NCBI GenBank assembly: GCA_022865365.1
Contig: JALHSW010000632.1
Location: 1 to 32,010 of the forward strand
Direction of reading: 5' to 3'
Length of the DNA: 32,010 bases
Source: Acidimicrobiia bacterium
Lineage (GTDB): Bacteria > Actinomycetota > Acidimicrobiia > IMCC26256 > PALSA-555
Position numbers and translations under genes: made by a program. Below the pieces are notes generated by a model, which saw nothing but the letters and a program-made list of their open reading frames with translations, had not been told where the DNA came from and ran no database searches. Below are positions 1 through 7,062 of the stretch, in pieces (position 1 is the stretch's first letter; each line of letters starts with the position of its first letter).

Positions 1-323
1 ATGCCACCATCGTGCGCAACGACCACATGCAGCGAGCCCGCGACGTCGCCGGCGAATGACACGGTGCCGTCGTTCGCGGCGCGCACCGATGCACCGGCTG
101 TCGCGGCGAAGTCGACCCCTCGATGGCCCGCCGCGTACCGCGCGATCGGCTCCGCGAACGGCCGGACCACCCGACCCGGGACGGGTGGAGTCCAGTTCCC
201 GGCGACGCCGGGCTCCTGCGCTGCGGCGCGCGCGGCGAACGGACCCCCGATGAGCGCGACGCAGGCCACCACAACGCCGGTCACCCCGACGAAGACATGG
301 TGGTACCGACGGCATCGACGCAT
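1..323 (-). CDS. M23 (LytM-type) peptidase, N-terminal part, cut by window start
   Basis: Reading the minus strand from an ATG at 323 gives 107 codons before the window ends. Residues 1-35 form a signal peptide: an Arg-rich start (MRRCRRYHH), a hydrophobic stretch (about 10-30) and a likely cleavage site after ARAAA. After a short linker comes the start of an M23 lysostaphin-like domain: VVRPF, then GHRGVDF, whose H67 and D71 are the first two zinc ligands (HxxxD), then V-x-A-x-x-x-G-x-V-x-FAG, typical of the family beta sheet. Known members cleave peptidoglycan cross-links or activate other hydrolases outside the membrane. The last ligand motif (HxH) lies outside the window, so activity cannot be judged. 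It reads in the same direction as whiG, 164 bp downstream of it. Confidence 0.85.
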   Translation of the reverse strand, partial: MRRCRRYHHVFVGVTGVVVACVALIGGPFAARAAAQEPGVAGNWTPPVPGRVVRPFAEPIARYAAGHRGVDFAATAGASVRAANDGTVSFAGDVAGSLHVVVAHDGG

Positions 324-487
324 CGGTGGCCTCCCGGGACGCGAGCAGGGACCGGGGAAGGCGTGGGAAAGGTGCTACCAGGCGGGGCGATGCCCGTTCA
401 CGAGCGAGGGAGTGTCGGGTGGGGACGGCGACGCTTCACCCCGGTGACGGGTCCCCGGTGACAGGGTGCCTGATGATGGGGCGGTAG
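324..487. other. Intergenic gap between whiG and the M23 peptidase gene, with a short direct repeat
   Basis: I see no coding sequence in these 164 bp. A 10-nt direct repeat, CCCCGGTGAC, occurs at 439-448 and again at 453-462, a 14-nt period, just past the whiG stop codon. I see no clear terminator hairpin with a T run. A promoter for the M23 gene would be expected on the minus strand here, but I cannot point to convincing -35 and -10 boxes. Confidence 0.4.
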
Positions 488-1297
488 TCAGGCGGGTTCG
501 ACGAGGCGCGATCGGAGCTGCAGGATCGCCTTCGTGTGGATCTGACACACACGGCTCTCGGTGACGCCGAGGACCTGCCCGATCTCCGCGAGGGTGAGCG
601 CCTCGTAGTAATAGAGCGTGAGGACGAGGCGCTCGCGGTCGGGCATGCGATTGATCATGTCGGCGAGCAGGTGCTTCATCTCGTCGACCTCGAAGGCCTC
701 CACGGGGTCGTACGCGCGATCGGAGATGTGGTCGCCGACGGTCGAGCCGCTGTCGTTGTCGCTGTTCCCGCGCCCGATGAGCTCATCGAGCGCGACCAGG
801 CCGGTGAACGAGACCTGCGAGAGCGTGTGGTCGAGCTCGGCCTTGGTGACGCCCAGCTCGGCGGCGACTTCCTCGTCGTCGGGGTTGCGCTTCAGCTCGT
901 TCTCGAGCTTCGAGTAGGCCCGCTCGATTGCGCGCGCCTTCGCGCGCACCGATCGGGGCACCCAGTCGATAGAACGGAGCTCGTCGATGATCGCACCCTT
1001 GATGCGCGAGATCGCGTATGTCTCGAACTTGAACCCGCGTTCGGGGTCGAACTTGTCGATCGCATCGATGAGCCCGAAGATCCCGTAGCTCACGAGGTCG
1101 GTCTGCTCGACGCTTTGTGGAAGGCCCGCCGCGACACGGCCCGCGACGAACTTCACGAGAGGTGAGTAGTGCAGGATCAGGCGCTCACGCGCCTCCCGGG
1201 TGCCATCGGCCTTGTAGTCGTCCCAGAGCGCGGCGACGACCACGGCGACCGCGGCCTTCTCTTCGGCCTTGGCCGTGACGTCGATGTCGTCAGGCAC
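488..1297 (-). CDS. whiG: RNA polymerase sigma factor, FliA/WhiG family
   Basis: The product is a 269-residue sigma-70 factor of group 3. Region 2 is seen in DLVSYGIFGLIDAIDKFDP followed by GFKFETYAISRIKGAIIDELR, the hallmark of FliA/WhiG sigma factors. Next come region 3 (ELGVTKAEL) and region 4 with its helix-turn-helix near the C-terminus (LTLAEIGQVLGVTESRVCQIH). In Streptomyces WhiG triggers sporulation genes; in flagellated bacteria FliA drives late flagellar genes. Nothing in this window shows which regulon applies. The GTG start at 1297 lies 8 nt inside the end of the upstream xer gene, so the two are probably translationally coupled; there is no strong Shine-Dalgarno site. The neighbourhood (xer, whiG, M23) fits an actinobacterial whiG. 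Confidence 0.93.
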   Translation of the reverse strand: MPDDIDVTAKAEEKAAVAVVVAALWDDYKADGTREARERLILHYSPLVKFVAGRVAAGLPQSVEQTDLVSYGIFGLIDAIDKFDPERGFKFETYAISRIKGAIIDELRSIDWVPRSVRAKARAIERAYSKLENELKRNPDDEEVAAELGVTKAELDHTLSQVSFTGLVALDELIGRGNSDNDSGSTVGDHISDRAYDPVEAFEVDEMKHLLADMINRMPDRERLVLTLYYYEALTLAEIGQVLGVTESRVCQIHTKAILQLRSRLVEPA

Positions 1298-2204
1298 GGG
1301 GATGCGTCGCGTCGTAGACCGCCTGGAGGCGGTCGCGAGTCAGGTGCGTGTAGATCTGGGTCGTCGCGAGGTCGGCGTGGCCAAGGAGCTCCTGGACCGC
1401 ACGCAGGTCGGCGCCGCCCTCGAGCAGGTGCGTGGCGTAGGCGTGACGGAGCACGTGCGGATGCAGCGTCTGGCCGTCGGGCAGCGGGTGCGCCCGCACC
1501 ACTCGGTACGCCTCACGCGACGAAATCGCGCCGCCGCGCCGAGCGAGGAACACCAGGTCCGCCGGCGAGTCGGGGGTCGCGAGCACGGGGCGACCGACCG
1601 AGCACCAGTCCGCGAGCGCGTCCCGCGCGGGTTGTCCGATGGGGACCCGTCGGACCTTCGACCCCTTCCCGAGGACGGTGAGGAGGCCGCGGTCGAAGTC
1701 GCAGTCGTCGATGCGCAGACCGGTGCACTCGCTCACGCGCAGCCCGGCGCCGTACAGCACCTCGAGGACAGCGAGATCCCGGCGAGCGAGCGCCCCGGCG
1801 ACCCGGTCGTCGCCCTCGCCCGGCAACGCCGCGACCTGGGCGCCAGCCGCGTCGAGCATCGCCCCGGCGTCGCGCGATCGAGGGACCCTCGGCAGCCGGG
1901 CGTCGCCCTTGGGGGTACGCAGCGCTCGCCCTGGATCGGTGGCGATGACGCCACGCCGGTGCAGGTGCCGGACGAAGCCGCGCACCGCCGCGCCCTTACG
2001 GGCGATAGAGCGACGCGAGAACCCGCGGGTGGTCAGGTACGCGAGGTATCGGCGCAGCGCCCGGTGATCGATCGCCGCCGGTTCGCTGCAGCCCCCACGC
2101 TCGGCCCACGCGACGAACTCGCGCACGTCGTGCTCGTAGGCCCGGCGCGTGCCCCCGCTGTAGCGGCCCAGCGACGCGAGGTAGTCGTCGAGGCCCCACG
2201 TCAT
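1290..2204 (-). CDS. xerC: Tyrosine recombinase, XerC/XerD type
   Basis: A 304-residue site-specific recombinase, the normal length for XerC/XerD when the ATG at 2204 is used. The reading frame stays open to a GTG at 2243, but the extra 13 residues do not resemble the family. An N-terminal SAM-like core-binding domain covers about 1-95 (TRRAYEHDVREFVAWAE). The catalytic domain has the full set of active-site residues: R156 (GLRVSE), K180 (LGKGSK), H250 and R253 (HVLRHAYATHL), H276 (ELLGHA) and the nucleophile Y285 (TTQIYTH). Xer proteins resolve chromosome dimers at dif at the septum. Whether this is the XerC or the XerD partner cannot be settled here, and an orphan integrase-like role is possible but less likely in this core-gene setting. 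Confidence 0.88.
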   Translation of the reverse strand: MTWGLDDYLASLGRYSGGTRRAYEHDVREFVAWAERGGCSEPAAIDHRALRRYLAYLTTRGFSRRSIARKGAAVRGFVRHLHRRGVIATDPGRALRTPKGDARLPRVPRSRDAGAMLDAAGAQVAALPGEGDDRVAGALARRDLAVLEVLYGAGLRVSECTGLRIDDCDFDRGLLTVLGKGSKVRRVPIGQPARDALADWCSVGRPVLATPDSPADLVFLARRGGAISSREAYRVVRAHPLPDGQTLHPHVLRHAYATHLLEGGADLRAVQELLGHADLATTQIYTHLTRDRLQAVYDATHPRA

Positions 2205-2265
2205 GACCCGAGGGTACCTGCCGCCCAGCCCAGAAACGTGCAACTACGGCGGCTGGCCTCCCGTC

Positions 2266-2370
2266 ATGGCTCGACGACCTGGCCAGACTCCCCGGCACGG
2301 GGGTGACGGCGAGCACGTCGTCGCGGCCATCGAGCACGCGCGCAACGAGTTCGAACGCCGCGATGCCTGA
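2266..2370 (+). pseudogene. Possible C-terminal remnant of a VapB-like antitoxin
   Basis: A 34-codon reading frame starts at ATG 2266 and ends in TGA at 2368-2370. Its last part (EHVVAAIEHARNEFERRDA) is a charged helical tail of the kind that ends many small antitoxins. The normal N-terminal DNA-binding part of an antitoxin is missing. The stop overlaps the start of the next frame (ATG at 2363), and such overlaps are typical of vapBC operons. There is no Shine-Dalgarno site. This is inference from context; on its own the frame could be chance. Confidence 0.25.
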
Positions 2371-2497
2371 TCGCGTGATCGTCGATGCCTCGGCGATGAT
2401 TGGCAGCCGCCTCGGCGTCAGCCGAACTGCTCACCGCGCAACGCTGACCGAACCGCTTGGTCGAGTTCCTCTGCCGCGTTCGGCCTTGACGGGCTGA
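2363..2497 (+). pseudogene. Possible truncated VapC-like PIN-domain toxin, N-terminus only
   Basis: The frame opens with MPDRVIVDASAMI, which matches the canonical first strand of PIN-domain ribonucleases, where the Asp of VDAS is a metal ligand. After about 13 residues the similarity stops and the frame ends after 44 codons; PIN proteins need about 120-140 residues. None of the later acidic residues (D/E in the middle, D near the end) is present. It overlaps the end of the preceding short frame by 8 nt. The best explanation is a decayed toxin gene, with chance similarity as the alternative. Confidence 0.3.
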
Positions 2498-2539
2498 CCC
2501 TCGCCCCGGCCGCCCGAGACGAACGGCTCTTCTTCGTGG

Positions 2540-2947
2540 TCAGGCCCGAGGGGACCTCCGCAGTCGGGCAAGGGGGCCGAGACCGCGCCCGATGGCGAAC
2601 ATCGACCGCATCGTCTGTTCGATGTGGCGCGCCGGGTGAACCTCGAGCACGAATCGGGCCTCCCCGGGCCCGGCGTTGGCAACCCGATGCAGGCGCCGGC
2701 GGGCGATCACGGAAGTGTCACCCGGTCCCAGCACTCGGTCCTCGCCTCGAGTGCGGAACCGGACCGAACCGGCCAGGACCTCGAGGCGCTCGTCCTGGCG
2801 CAGATGGAGATGCCGCGGAACGAATCCGCCGGGTTCGAGGCGGATCTCGGCTCGCAGCCATCTCCCTTCGGTATCGGCCGCGGTCTCGAGGAAGGTCAGG
2901 TGTTGGCCGGTCAGCGGATCCTGGATGGTGCCGTCGATCGTGGTCAC
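2540..2947 (-). CDS. Cupin-domain protein
   Basis: A small 135-residue protein with one cupin barrel at about residues 30-105. Motif 1 is PRHLHLRQDERLEVLAGSV, giving two His and a Glu as probable metal ligands, followed by a Gly-rich turn (LGPGD). Motif 2 is HRVANAGPGEARFVLEV, with the third His. The C-terminal 30 residues are basic and helical (MRSMFAIGRGLGPLARLRR), unlike minimal cupins. The start is GTG at 2947, only 3 nt after the SRPBCC stop, so the pair is probably one operon. Cupins of this type include small dioxygenases, isomerases and binding proteins; the substrate is unknown. Sharing an operon with an SRPBCC protein and facing a TetR regulator suggest a role with a small hydrophobic or aromatic compound (inference). 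Confidence 0.75.
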   Translation of the reverse strand: MTTIDGTIQDPLTGQHLTFLETAADTEGRWLRAEIRLEPGGFVPRHLHLRQDERLEVLAGSVRFRTRGEDRVLGPGDTSVIARRRLHRVANAGPGEARFVLEVHPARHIEQTMRSMFAIGRGLGPLARLRRSPRA

Positions 2948-2950
2948 GGG

Positions 2951-3427
2951 TCAGCCTCTCTTCGCTGCGGTCCGAAGACGATCGAGCGTTCTTGTCATGT
3001 TGTGGAGTCCATCGCGGCGCGCCTTGGCGTGCATGCCCGGGAGGCGGTGCAGCAGCTGCACCCAGCGCGGCATCGAGACAACCTCGTAGGACTCAGTCAC
3101 CCGCGTCCCCGTCGATGTCGACTCGAAGCGATACCGCCAGCGGGTTGCCTCGGCGCCCTGGAACAACGTCTTGAAGGCAAACTCGCGGTCCTGGTCGCTG
3201 GTCGTGATCTCGCACACCCGGGACCAGCGAACCGGGCCCTGGCGGGTGTGGCCGATGAAGCGGGCGCCGACCGCGGCCGAGGCGAACCCCTCGATCCATT
3301 CGCAGCGCCGGCACACCGGGCTCCACTCCCCCATCCGCGGGACATCGGCGATGAGCCGCCACAGGCGCTCGGGAGGCGCTGCCACCTCGATCGCGACCTC
3401 GTCACTCCAACCCCGGCTCCTCGACAT
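2951..3427 (-). CDS. SRPBCC (polyketide cyclase/START-like) family protein
   Basis: This 158-residue protein has the helix-grip fold signature of the SRPBCC superfamily. An N-terminal strand (VAIEVAAPPERLWRLIADVPRMGEW) is followed by SPVCRRCEW, G-x-R-F-x-G, and a C-terminal strand and long helix with the GTRVTESYEV pattern. Family members bind hydrophobic ligands in a central cavity and act as cyclases, dehydratases or carriers. The family contains many uncharacterised proteins, so no reaction is assigned. It starts at ATG 3427, close to the divergent TetR gene, and is followed 3 nt later by the cupin gene. The gap upstream contains a small inverted repeat that could be the TetR operator. Confidence 0.75.
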   Translation of the reverse strand: MSRSRGWSDEVAIEVAAPPERLWRLIADVPRMGEWSPVCRRCEWIEGFASAAVGARFIGHTRQGPVRWSRVCEITTSDQDREFAFKTLFQGAEATRWRYRFESTSTGTRVTESYEVVSMPRWVQLLHRLPGMHAKARRDGLHNMTRTLDRLRTAAKRG

Positions 3428-3434
3428 TTCACTT

Positions 3435-3445
3435 TACACTATGTA
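3435..3445. promoter_or_regulatory. Candidate TetR operator between divergent genes
   Basis: TACA-CTA-TGTA is a perfect 4-bp inverted repeat around a 3-bp centre. It sits in the AT-richer 29-bp gap between the SRPBCC gene (minus, start 3427) and the tetR gene (plus, start 3457 or 3481). TetR-family repressors usually bind such a site between themselves and a divergent target. The repeat is short, so this rests mostly on position. Confidence 0.35.
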
Positions 3446-3456
3446 CGCTGAATTCG

Positions 3457-4092
3457 ATGGTTGTCAAGCGGTCCGTCGAGATGAGCCGGCCGTATCGGCT
3501 CGGGCGCCGCGAGCAAGCCACCCAGAAGACTCGGGAGAAGATCCTGCGCGCGGCTTCCGGCCTGTTGGCCGGAGCCGGAATCCGTGGCCTGACCATGGAA
3601 GCCGTGGCGCGCCGAGCCGCGGTCTCGCGCGTCACCGTCTACGACCACTTCCAACACAAGGCCGGCCTGCTCGAAGCGCTGGCGTGGTGGACGTTCGAGC
3701 GCCACGACATTGACCGCGTCCGCCGAGCTCGCCTTCAGCAGGACGTCCGGGTCGCGCTGGTCGATTTCGTGCGGGAGAATGCCCGGTTCTTCCACTCCGT
3801 CGGCCCACAGGGCCACGCCATCCTCAAGGCCATGAGTACCGAACCCGATGCGGCCGCTGTCTTCGAGGCCACCTACATCAATGCCCGCCGCGCCGCGATC
3901 CGCGAGCTCGTCGACCGACTCGACCATTCCCACGAGTTGGCTGCGCCATGGGCGCCGGAGCGGGCCGTGGACGCGCTCATGATCATCACCAGCCTCGAAG
4001 CCTTCGAGACCGTCACCGACCGCGGTCACCTGAACCTCGATGAGGCGACCGAAGTGCTCGCTCGCATGGCCGGCGTCCTACTGCGCAACTGA
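3457..4092 (+). CDS. TetR/AcrR family transcriptional regulator
   Basis: The product is a 211-residue one-component repressor. The N-terminal DNA-binding domain lies at about 24-72 (TREKILRAASGLLAGAGIRG, then LTMEAVARRAAVSRVTVYDHF). The helix-turn-helix VARRAAVSRVTVYDHF and the K-x-G-L-L-E-A-L that follows are textbook TetR. The rest is the helical ligand-binding domain, with no similarity that reveals the inducer. ATG 3457 gives the longest form, but ATG 3481 (MSRPYRLGRR) is equally plausible and leaves room for a leader downstream of the operator. Its head-to-head position with SRPBCC-cupin suggests it controls that pair and itself. It reads toward comM but is separated from it by 279 bp. 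Confidence 0.88.
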   Translation: MVVKRSVEMSRPYRLGRREQATQKTREKILRAASGLLAGAGIRGLTMEAVARRAAVSRVTVYDHFQHKAGLLEALAWWTFERHDIDRVRRARLQQDVRVALVDFVRENARFFHSVGPQGHAILKAMSTEPDAAAVFEATYINARRAAIRELVDRLDHSHELAAPWAPERAVDALMIITSLEAFETVTDRGHLNLDEATEVLARMAGVLLRN

Positions 4093-4371
4093 TGGGGGCG
4101 CTACAGGACCGCGGTCACGACGGAGCCGAACGCCAGCAGCAACATGTCGCGCCCGCGAGACGAGCACCGAACTGCGGAACCCTCAGTCACTCGTGCGTCG
4201 TGCGTGGTCTGTCGTCACGCCAAGACCACGCCACGCAGGACGACGAGACCCACACCATCGGGTGGGTGTCGTACCCCCCTGCTTGGATGCGATCCACCGT
4301 CGAGGTTGCCGCGGTTCGGCCCTCCCACTCGCTCGGGCAGCTCGGCTGCTCGTTCACCCTGGGAGGTTGCT
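4093..4371. other. Intergenic gap between tetR and comM, with a hairpin
   Basis: I find no gene in these 279 bp. An imperfect inverted repeat around 4248-4271 (GACCCACACC, then GGTGGGTGTC; 8 of 10 pairs) could be a terminator for tetR, although no T run follows. A short minus-strand frame ending at 4101 encodes a hydrophobic string (MLLLAFGSVVTAVL), possibly the tail of a lost membrane protein but too short to call. The last 11 bases hold the comM ribosome-binding site. Confidence 0.4.
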
Positions 4372-5871
4372 GTGCTCGCGTCGGTCACCAGTGCGACGTT
4401 GCTCGGCGTCGACGGCCAGGTCGTCACGGTCGAGGTGCACATCGCGTCCGGACTTCCCGGATATCACGTCGTCGGGCTCCCGGACCCCGCGGTGCGCGAA
4501 TCGCGCGAACGCGTCCGCGCCGCCTTGCAGTCATCCGACATCGCGTGGCCCCCGACGCGCATCACCGTGAACCTCGCCCCCGGCGGCGTCCGCAAGACCG
4601 GAGCCGGGCTCGACCTCGCGGTTGCGGTCGGGGTCCAGCTCGCGTCCGACACCCTCCCCGCCGGAGCGCTCGAGGGGATCGCCGTGCTCGGTGAGCTCGG
4701 CCTCGACGGCACCGTGCGACGCGTCCCCGGCGCGCTCGCACTCGTCGCCGCGGTCGCGCGGGCGGGCTGCACGACGGTCGTCGTCCCCGCCCACGACGCC
4801 GCCGAAGCCGCGCTCGTCCCCGGAGTCACCGTGCGCGTCGCCCGCGACCTGGGCGAGCTGCGCGCCTGTCTCAAAGGCGAGGCACCGTGGCCCGACCCGC
4901 CGGCGCCCCCGGCACCCGACGGCGGCGACGAGCCCTTCGACGAGCCCCTCGACCTCGCCGACGTACGCGGCCTCGCGTGGGCCCGCCGCGCCCTCGAAGT
5001 CGCAGCAGCAGGAGGCCATCACCTCCTCCTGACCGGACCGCCCGGCGTCGGCAAGACCATGCTCGCCCGGCGAATCGCCACCATCATCCCCGACCTCACC
5101 GACACCGAAGCCCTGGAAGTCACCCGCGTCCACTCCGCAGCCGGACGCCCCGGCCACGGCCTCATCCGCCGCCCACCCTTCCGCTCCCCGCACCACACCG
5201 CATCCGTCGCCGCGCTCATCGGCGGCGGCAGCGGACGACCCAACCCCGGCGAAGTCACCAGCGCGCACCACGGAATCCTGTTCCTCGACGAGCTCGGCGA
5301 GTTCCCGCCCCGCGCCCTCGACGCGCTCCGCCAGCCGCTCGAGGAACGCGCGGTCTGGATCGCCCGCCAGCCGATCACGCTCTGCTTCCCCGCCGACTTC
5401 GTCCTCGTCGCGTGCACGAACCCGTGTCCGTGCGGGCTCGGCGGACCGGCCTGCGTGTGCGGTGAAGGCGCGCGCTCCCGCTATCGACGTCGCCTCTCCG
5501 CACCACTGCTCGACCGCTTCGACGTACGCCTCTCGGTCGGATCCCCCGAACCGACGGACCCACCGGGCGAGTCGTCCGCAAGCGTCCGGGTTCGGGTCGA
5601 GGCGGCAGTTTCACGCCAGCGGGCTCGGCTGGCGGGAACGCCCTGGCGTCGGAACGCTCACGTACCGGCCGGGGCACTCGAACGCCTGCTGCCGCTCGCT
5701 GCCGACGCACAGAATGCCCTCCTCGTGGAGACCGAAGCGCGGCGACTCACCGGGCGGGGCGGGGCGCGAGTTCGACGGGTCGCCCGCACGCTTGCCGATC
5801 TCGAAGACTCGCCCGACGTGACCGCGGGCCACGTCGCCTGGGCCGGGCAACTCCGGGAGGATGTGCCATGA
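4372..5871 (+). CDS. comM: ComM/YifB family Mg-chelatase-like AAA+ ATPase
   Basis: A 499-residue AAA+ protein. GTG 4372 is chosen because GGGAGG lies 5 nt upstream (4361-4366) and because ComM proteins begin with exactly this kind of sequence (LASVTSATLLGVDG). The frame is open further upstream, but that part does not look like protein. The N-terminal Lon-protease-like S5 domain (about 1-165) includes PGYHVVGLPDPAVRESRERV. The AAA+ core follows, with Walker A GPPGVGKT (222-229), Walker B ILFLDELGEF, the CTNPCPCG segment with further Cys residues, and RYRRRLSAPLLDRFD with sensor and Arg-finger residues. In naturally competent bacteria ComM is a hexameric branch-migration helicase that extends integrated DNA during transformation. 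It overlaps dprA by 4 nt, a classic comM-dprA pair. Confidence 0.93.
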   Translation: MLASVTSATLLGVDGQVVTVEVHIASGLPGYHVVGLPDPAVRESRERVRAALQSSDIAWPPTRITVNLAPGGVRKTGAGLDLAVAVGVQLASDTLPAGALEGIAVLGELGLDGTVRRVPGALALVAAVARAGCTTVVVPAHDAAEAALVPGVTVRVARDLGELRACLKGEAPWPDPPAPPAPDGGDEPFDEPLDLADVRGLAWARRALEVAAAGGHHLLLTGPPGVGKTMLARRIATIIPDLTDTEALEVTRVHSAAGRPGHGLIRRPPFRSPHHTASVAALIGGGSGRPNPGEVTSAHHGILFLDELGEFPPRALDALRQPLEERAVWIARQPITLCFPADFVLVACTNPCPCGLGGPACVCGEGARSRYRRRLSAPLLDRFDVRLSVGSPEPTDPPGESSASVRVRVEAAVSRQRARLAGTPWRRNAHVPAGALERLLPLAADAQNALLVETEARRLTGRGGARVRRVARTLADLEDSPDVTAGHVAWAGQLREDVP

Positions 5872-6989
5872 CCGGAGAGCCGATCAGCCTGCGGGACGTC
5901 GCGCACTCCACCAACGAGGTGGCCGCGGCAACCCTCGTGTGTCTCCCGAAGATGACACCGACGCGACTGCGCGTCCTCCTCCATCACTTCGGGAGTGCCG
6001 AGCTCGCACTCCGCGCCGTGGTCGCGGGTCAGCTCGGCCCGGAGATCGGTGATGCCGGCGCGGATGTTCGCCGTGCTTGGCGCGATCGAGCCGATCCGGA
6101 TGCAATGCGACGGTGCCTCGAAGCGCGCGGAACTCGCGTCTGGCTCGAAGGTACCGATGCGTACCCGATCATCGATGCCGTTCCCGACCGGCCCGCGGTC
6201 CTCCTGGCGGAAGGGCATCAACCCGACGTTCTCACGGCCCCTCGGGTCGCGGTCGTCGGCACTCGCACTGCGACACCCCATGGCCTCGCGGATGCGCGCG
6301 AGCTCGGCGCCTTCCTCGCAGGCGAGGGGGTGACCGTGGTCAGCGGTCTGGCGATCGGCATCGACGCGGCAGCACACGACGGCGCGATCGCCGCCGGCGG
6401 TGGGGTGGTCGGGGTCGTTGCAACCGGGCTCGACGTCACGTACCCGCGCCGCCACGCCATCCTCTATGACCGCGTCCGCTCGCTCGGGATGATCGTCGCC
6501 GAACGCGGATTCGGCGTCGGTCCGCTTCCCGGCCTCTTCCCGATACGCAACCGCATCATCGCGGCGCTCGCGGATGTCGTCGTGGTCGTCGAAGCCACGC
6601 TGCGGGGCGGCGCGCGCATCACCGCTCAGTTCGCGCTCGACTACGGCCGGTCCGTGCTCGCCGTGCCCGGGTCGCGTCGGAACGCTGCCGCGGCCGGTAC
6701 CAATGCACTGATCGCAGACGGTGCCCACCCGCTCGTCGAGTGGAGTGACGTGCTCGTGGCGCTCGGGATGACCGCGGCCGGCACGCCGCGGATCTCGACC
6801 TCGCCGTCGCGCCCGACGCCGACCCCGAAGGCGCAGGCGCTCCTCGACGCACTGGGAGGTGAGCCGGGGAACCCCGACCAGCTCGCGAGCCGCTCCGGGC
6901 TCTCGCCCCAGGAGGTTGCCGTCGCACTCGCCGAGCTCGACCGCGCGGGTTGGACCGAACGAGCCCAGGGAGCGATCTGGCCGTGCTAG
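5868..6989 (+). CDS. dprA: DNA-processing protein DprA
   Basis: The 373-residue DprA binds incoming single-stranded DNA and loads RecA during transformation. A helical N-terminal SAM-like region covers about 15-75. The Rossmann-like core begins near 125: VAVVGTRTATPHG, VSGLAIGIDAAAH, then FPIRNRIIAALADVVVVVEA and GRSVLAVPGS, all diagnostic. A DprA winged-helix domain occupies the last 60 residues (QALLDALGG ... GLSPQEVAVALAELDRAGW). Its ATG overlaps the comM stop (ATGA). DprA is found in many bacteria not known to be transformable, so competence is not proven; no other com genes are in the window. Confidence 0.94.
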   Translation: MTGEPISLRDVAHSTNEVAAATLVCLPKMTPTRLRVLLHHFGSAELALRAVVAGQLGPEIGDAGADVRRAWRDRADPDAMRRCLEARGTRVWLEGTDAYPIIDAVPDRPAVLLAEGHQPDVLTAPRVAVVGTRTATPHGLADARELGAFLAGEGVTVVSGLAIGIDAAAHDGAIAAGGGVVGVVATGLDVTYPRRHAILYDRVRSLGMIVAERGFGVGPLPGLFPIRNRIIAALADVVVVVEATLRGGARITAQFALDYGRSVLAVPGSRRNAAAAGTNALIADGAHPLVEWSDVLVALGMTAAGTPRISTSPSRPTPTPKAQALLDALGGEPGNPDQLASRSGLSPQEVAVALAELDRAGWTERAQGAIWPC

Positions 6990-7020
6990 GCAAGTCGACC
7001 GTGTGATCCGTGCACCCGGG

Positions 7021-7055
7021 GTAAGAATGACCTGAGCCCGCGACGCGGGAGAGGA
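7021..7055 (+). promoter_or_regulatory. Leader of the ferredoxin gene: possible -10 box, palindrome and strong RBS
   Basis: TAAGAAT at 7022-7028 resembles a -10 element, although no good -35 is visible. A 13-nt palindrome, CCCGCG-A-CGCGGG (7037-7049), follows directly and would lie at the start of the transcript. The Shine-Dalgarno run GAGAGGAG (7048-7055) sits 7 nt before the ATG at 7063. The palindrome could be an operator or a small 5' hairpin; in GC-rich DNA such repeats also arise by chance. Confidence 0.35.
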
Positions 7056-7062
7056 GCCGCAC

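Larger units (their letters stand above)
2205..2539. other. 335-bp gap without an intact gene
   Basis: No full-length gene fits here on either strand. The only protein-like signals are on the plus strand: a short reading frame ending ERRDA, which overlaps the ATG of a second frame beginning MPDRVIVDASAMI. Together they look like the junction of a VapB-VapC pair (described separately). The rest, about 2405-2539, shows no recognisable protein. The gap separates two minus-strand units, cupin/SRPBCC and xer/whiG, so a promoter for xer is expected near 2205-2260. I cannot identify one. Confidence 0.5.

Noticed and set aside
1290..2204. XerC/D gene as a sign of an integrated element
   Set aside because: Length and active site are those of a chromosomal Xer, it overlaps whiG, and there is no att-like repeat or cargo beyond the possible VapBC ghost.
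4101..4146. Short hydrophobic minus-strand frame (MLLLAFGSVVTAVL)
   Set aside because: Only 14 codons with no upstream continuation that looks like protein; too short to separate from chance.
5868..6989. comM-dprA as evidence for a new DNA-uptake island
   Set aside because: This pair is widespread core genome; no comEA, comEC or pilus gene is in the window.
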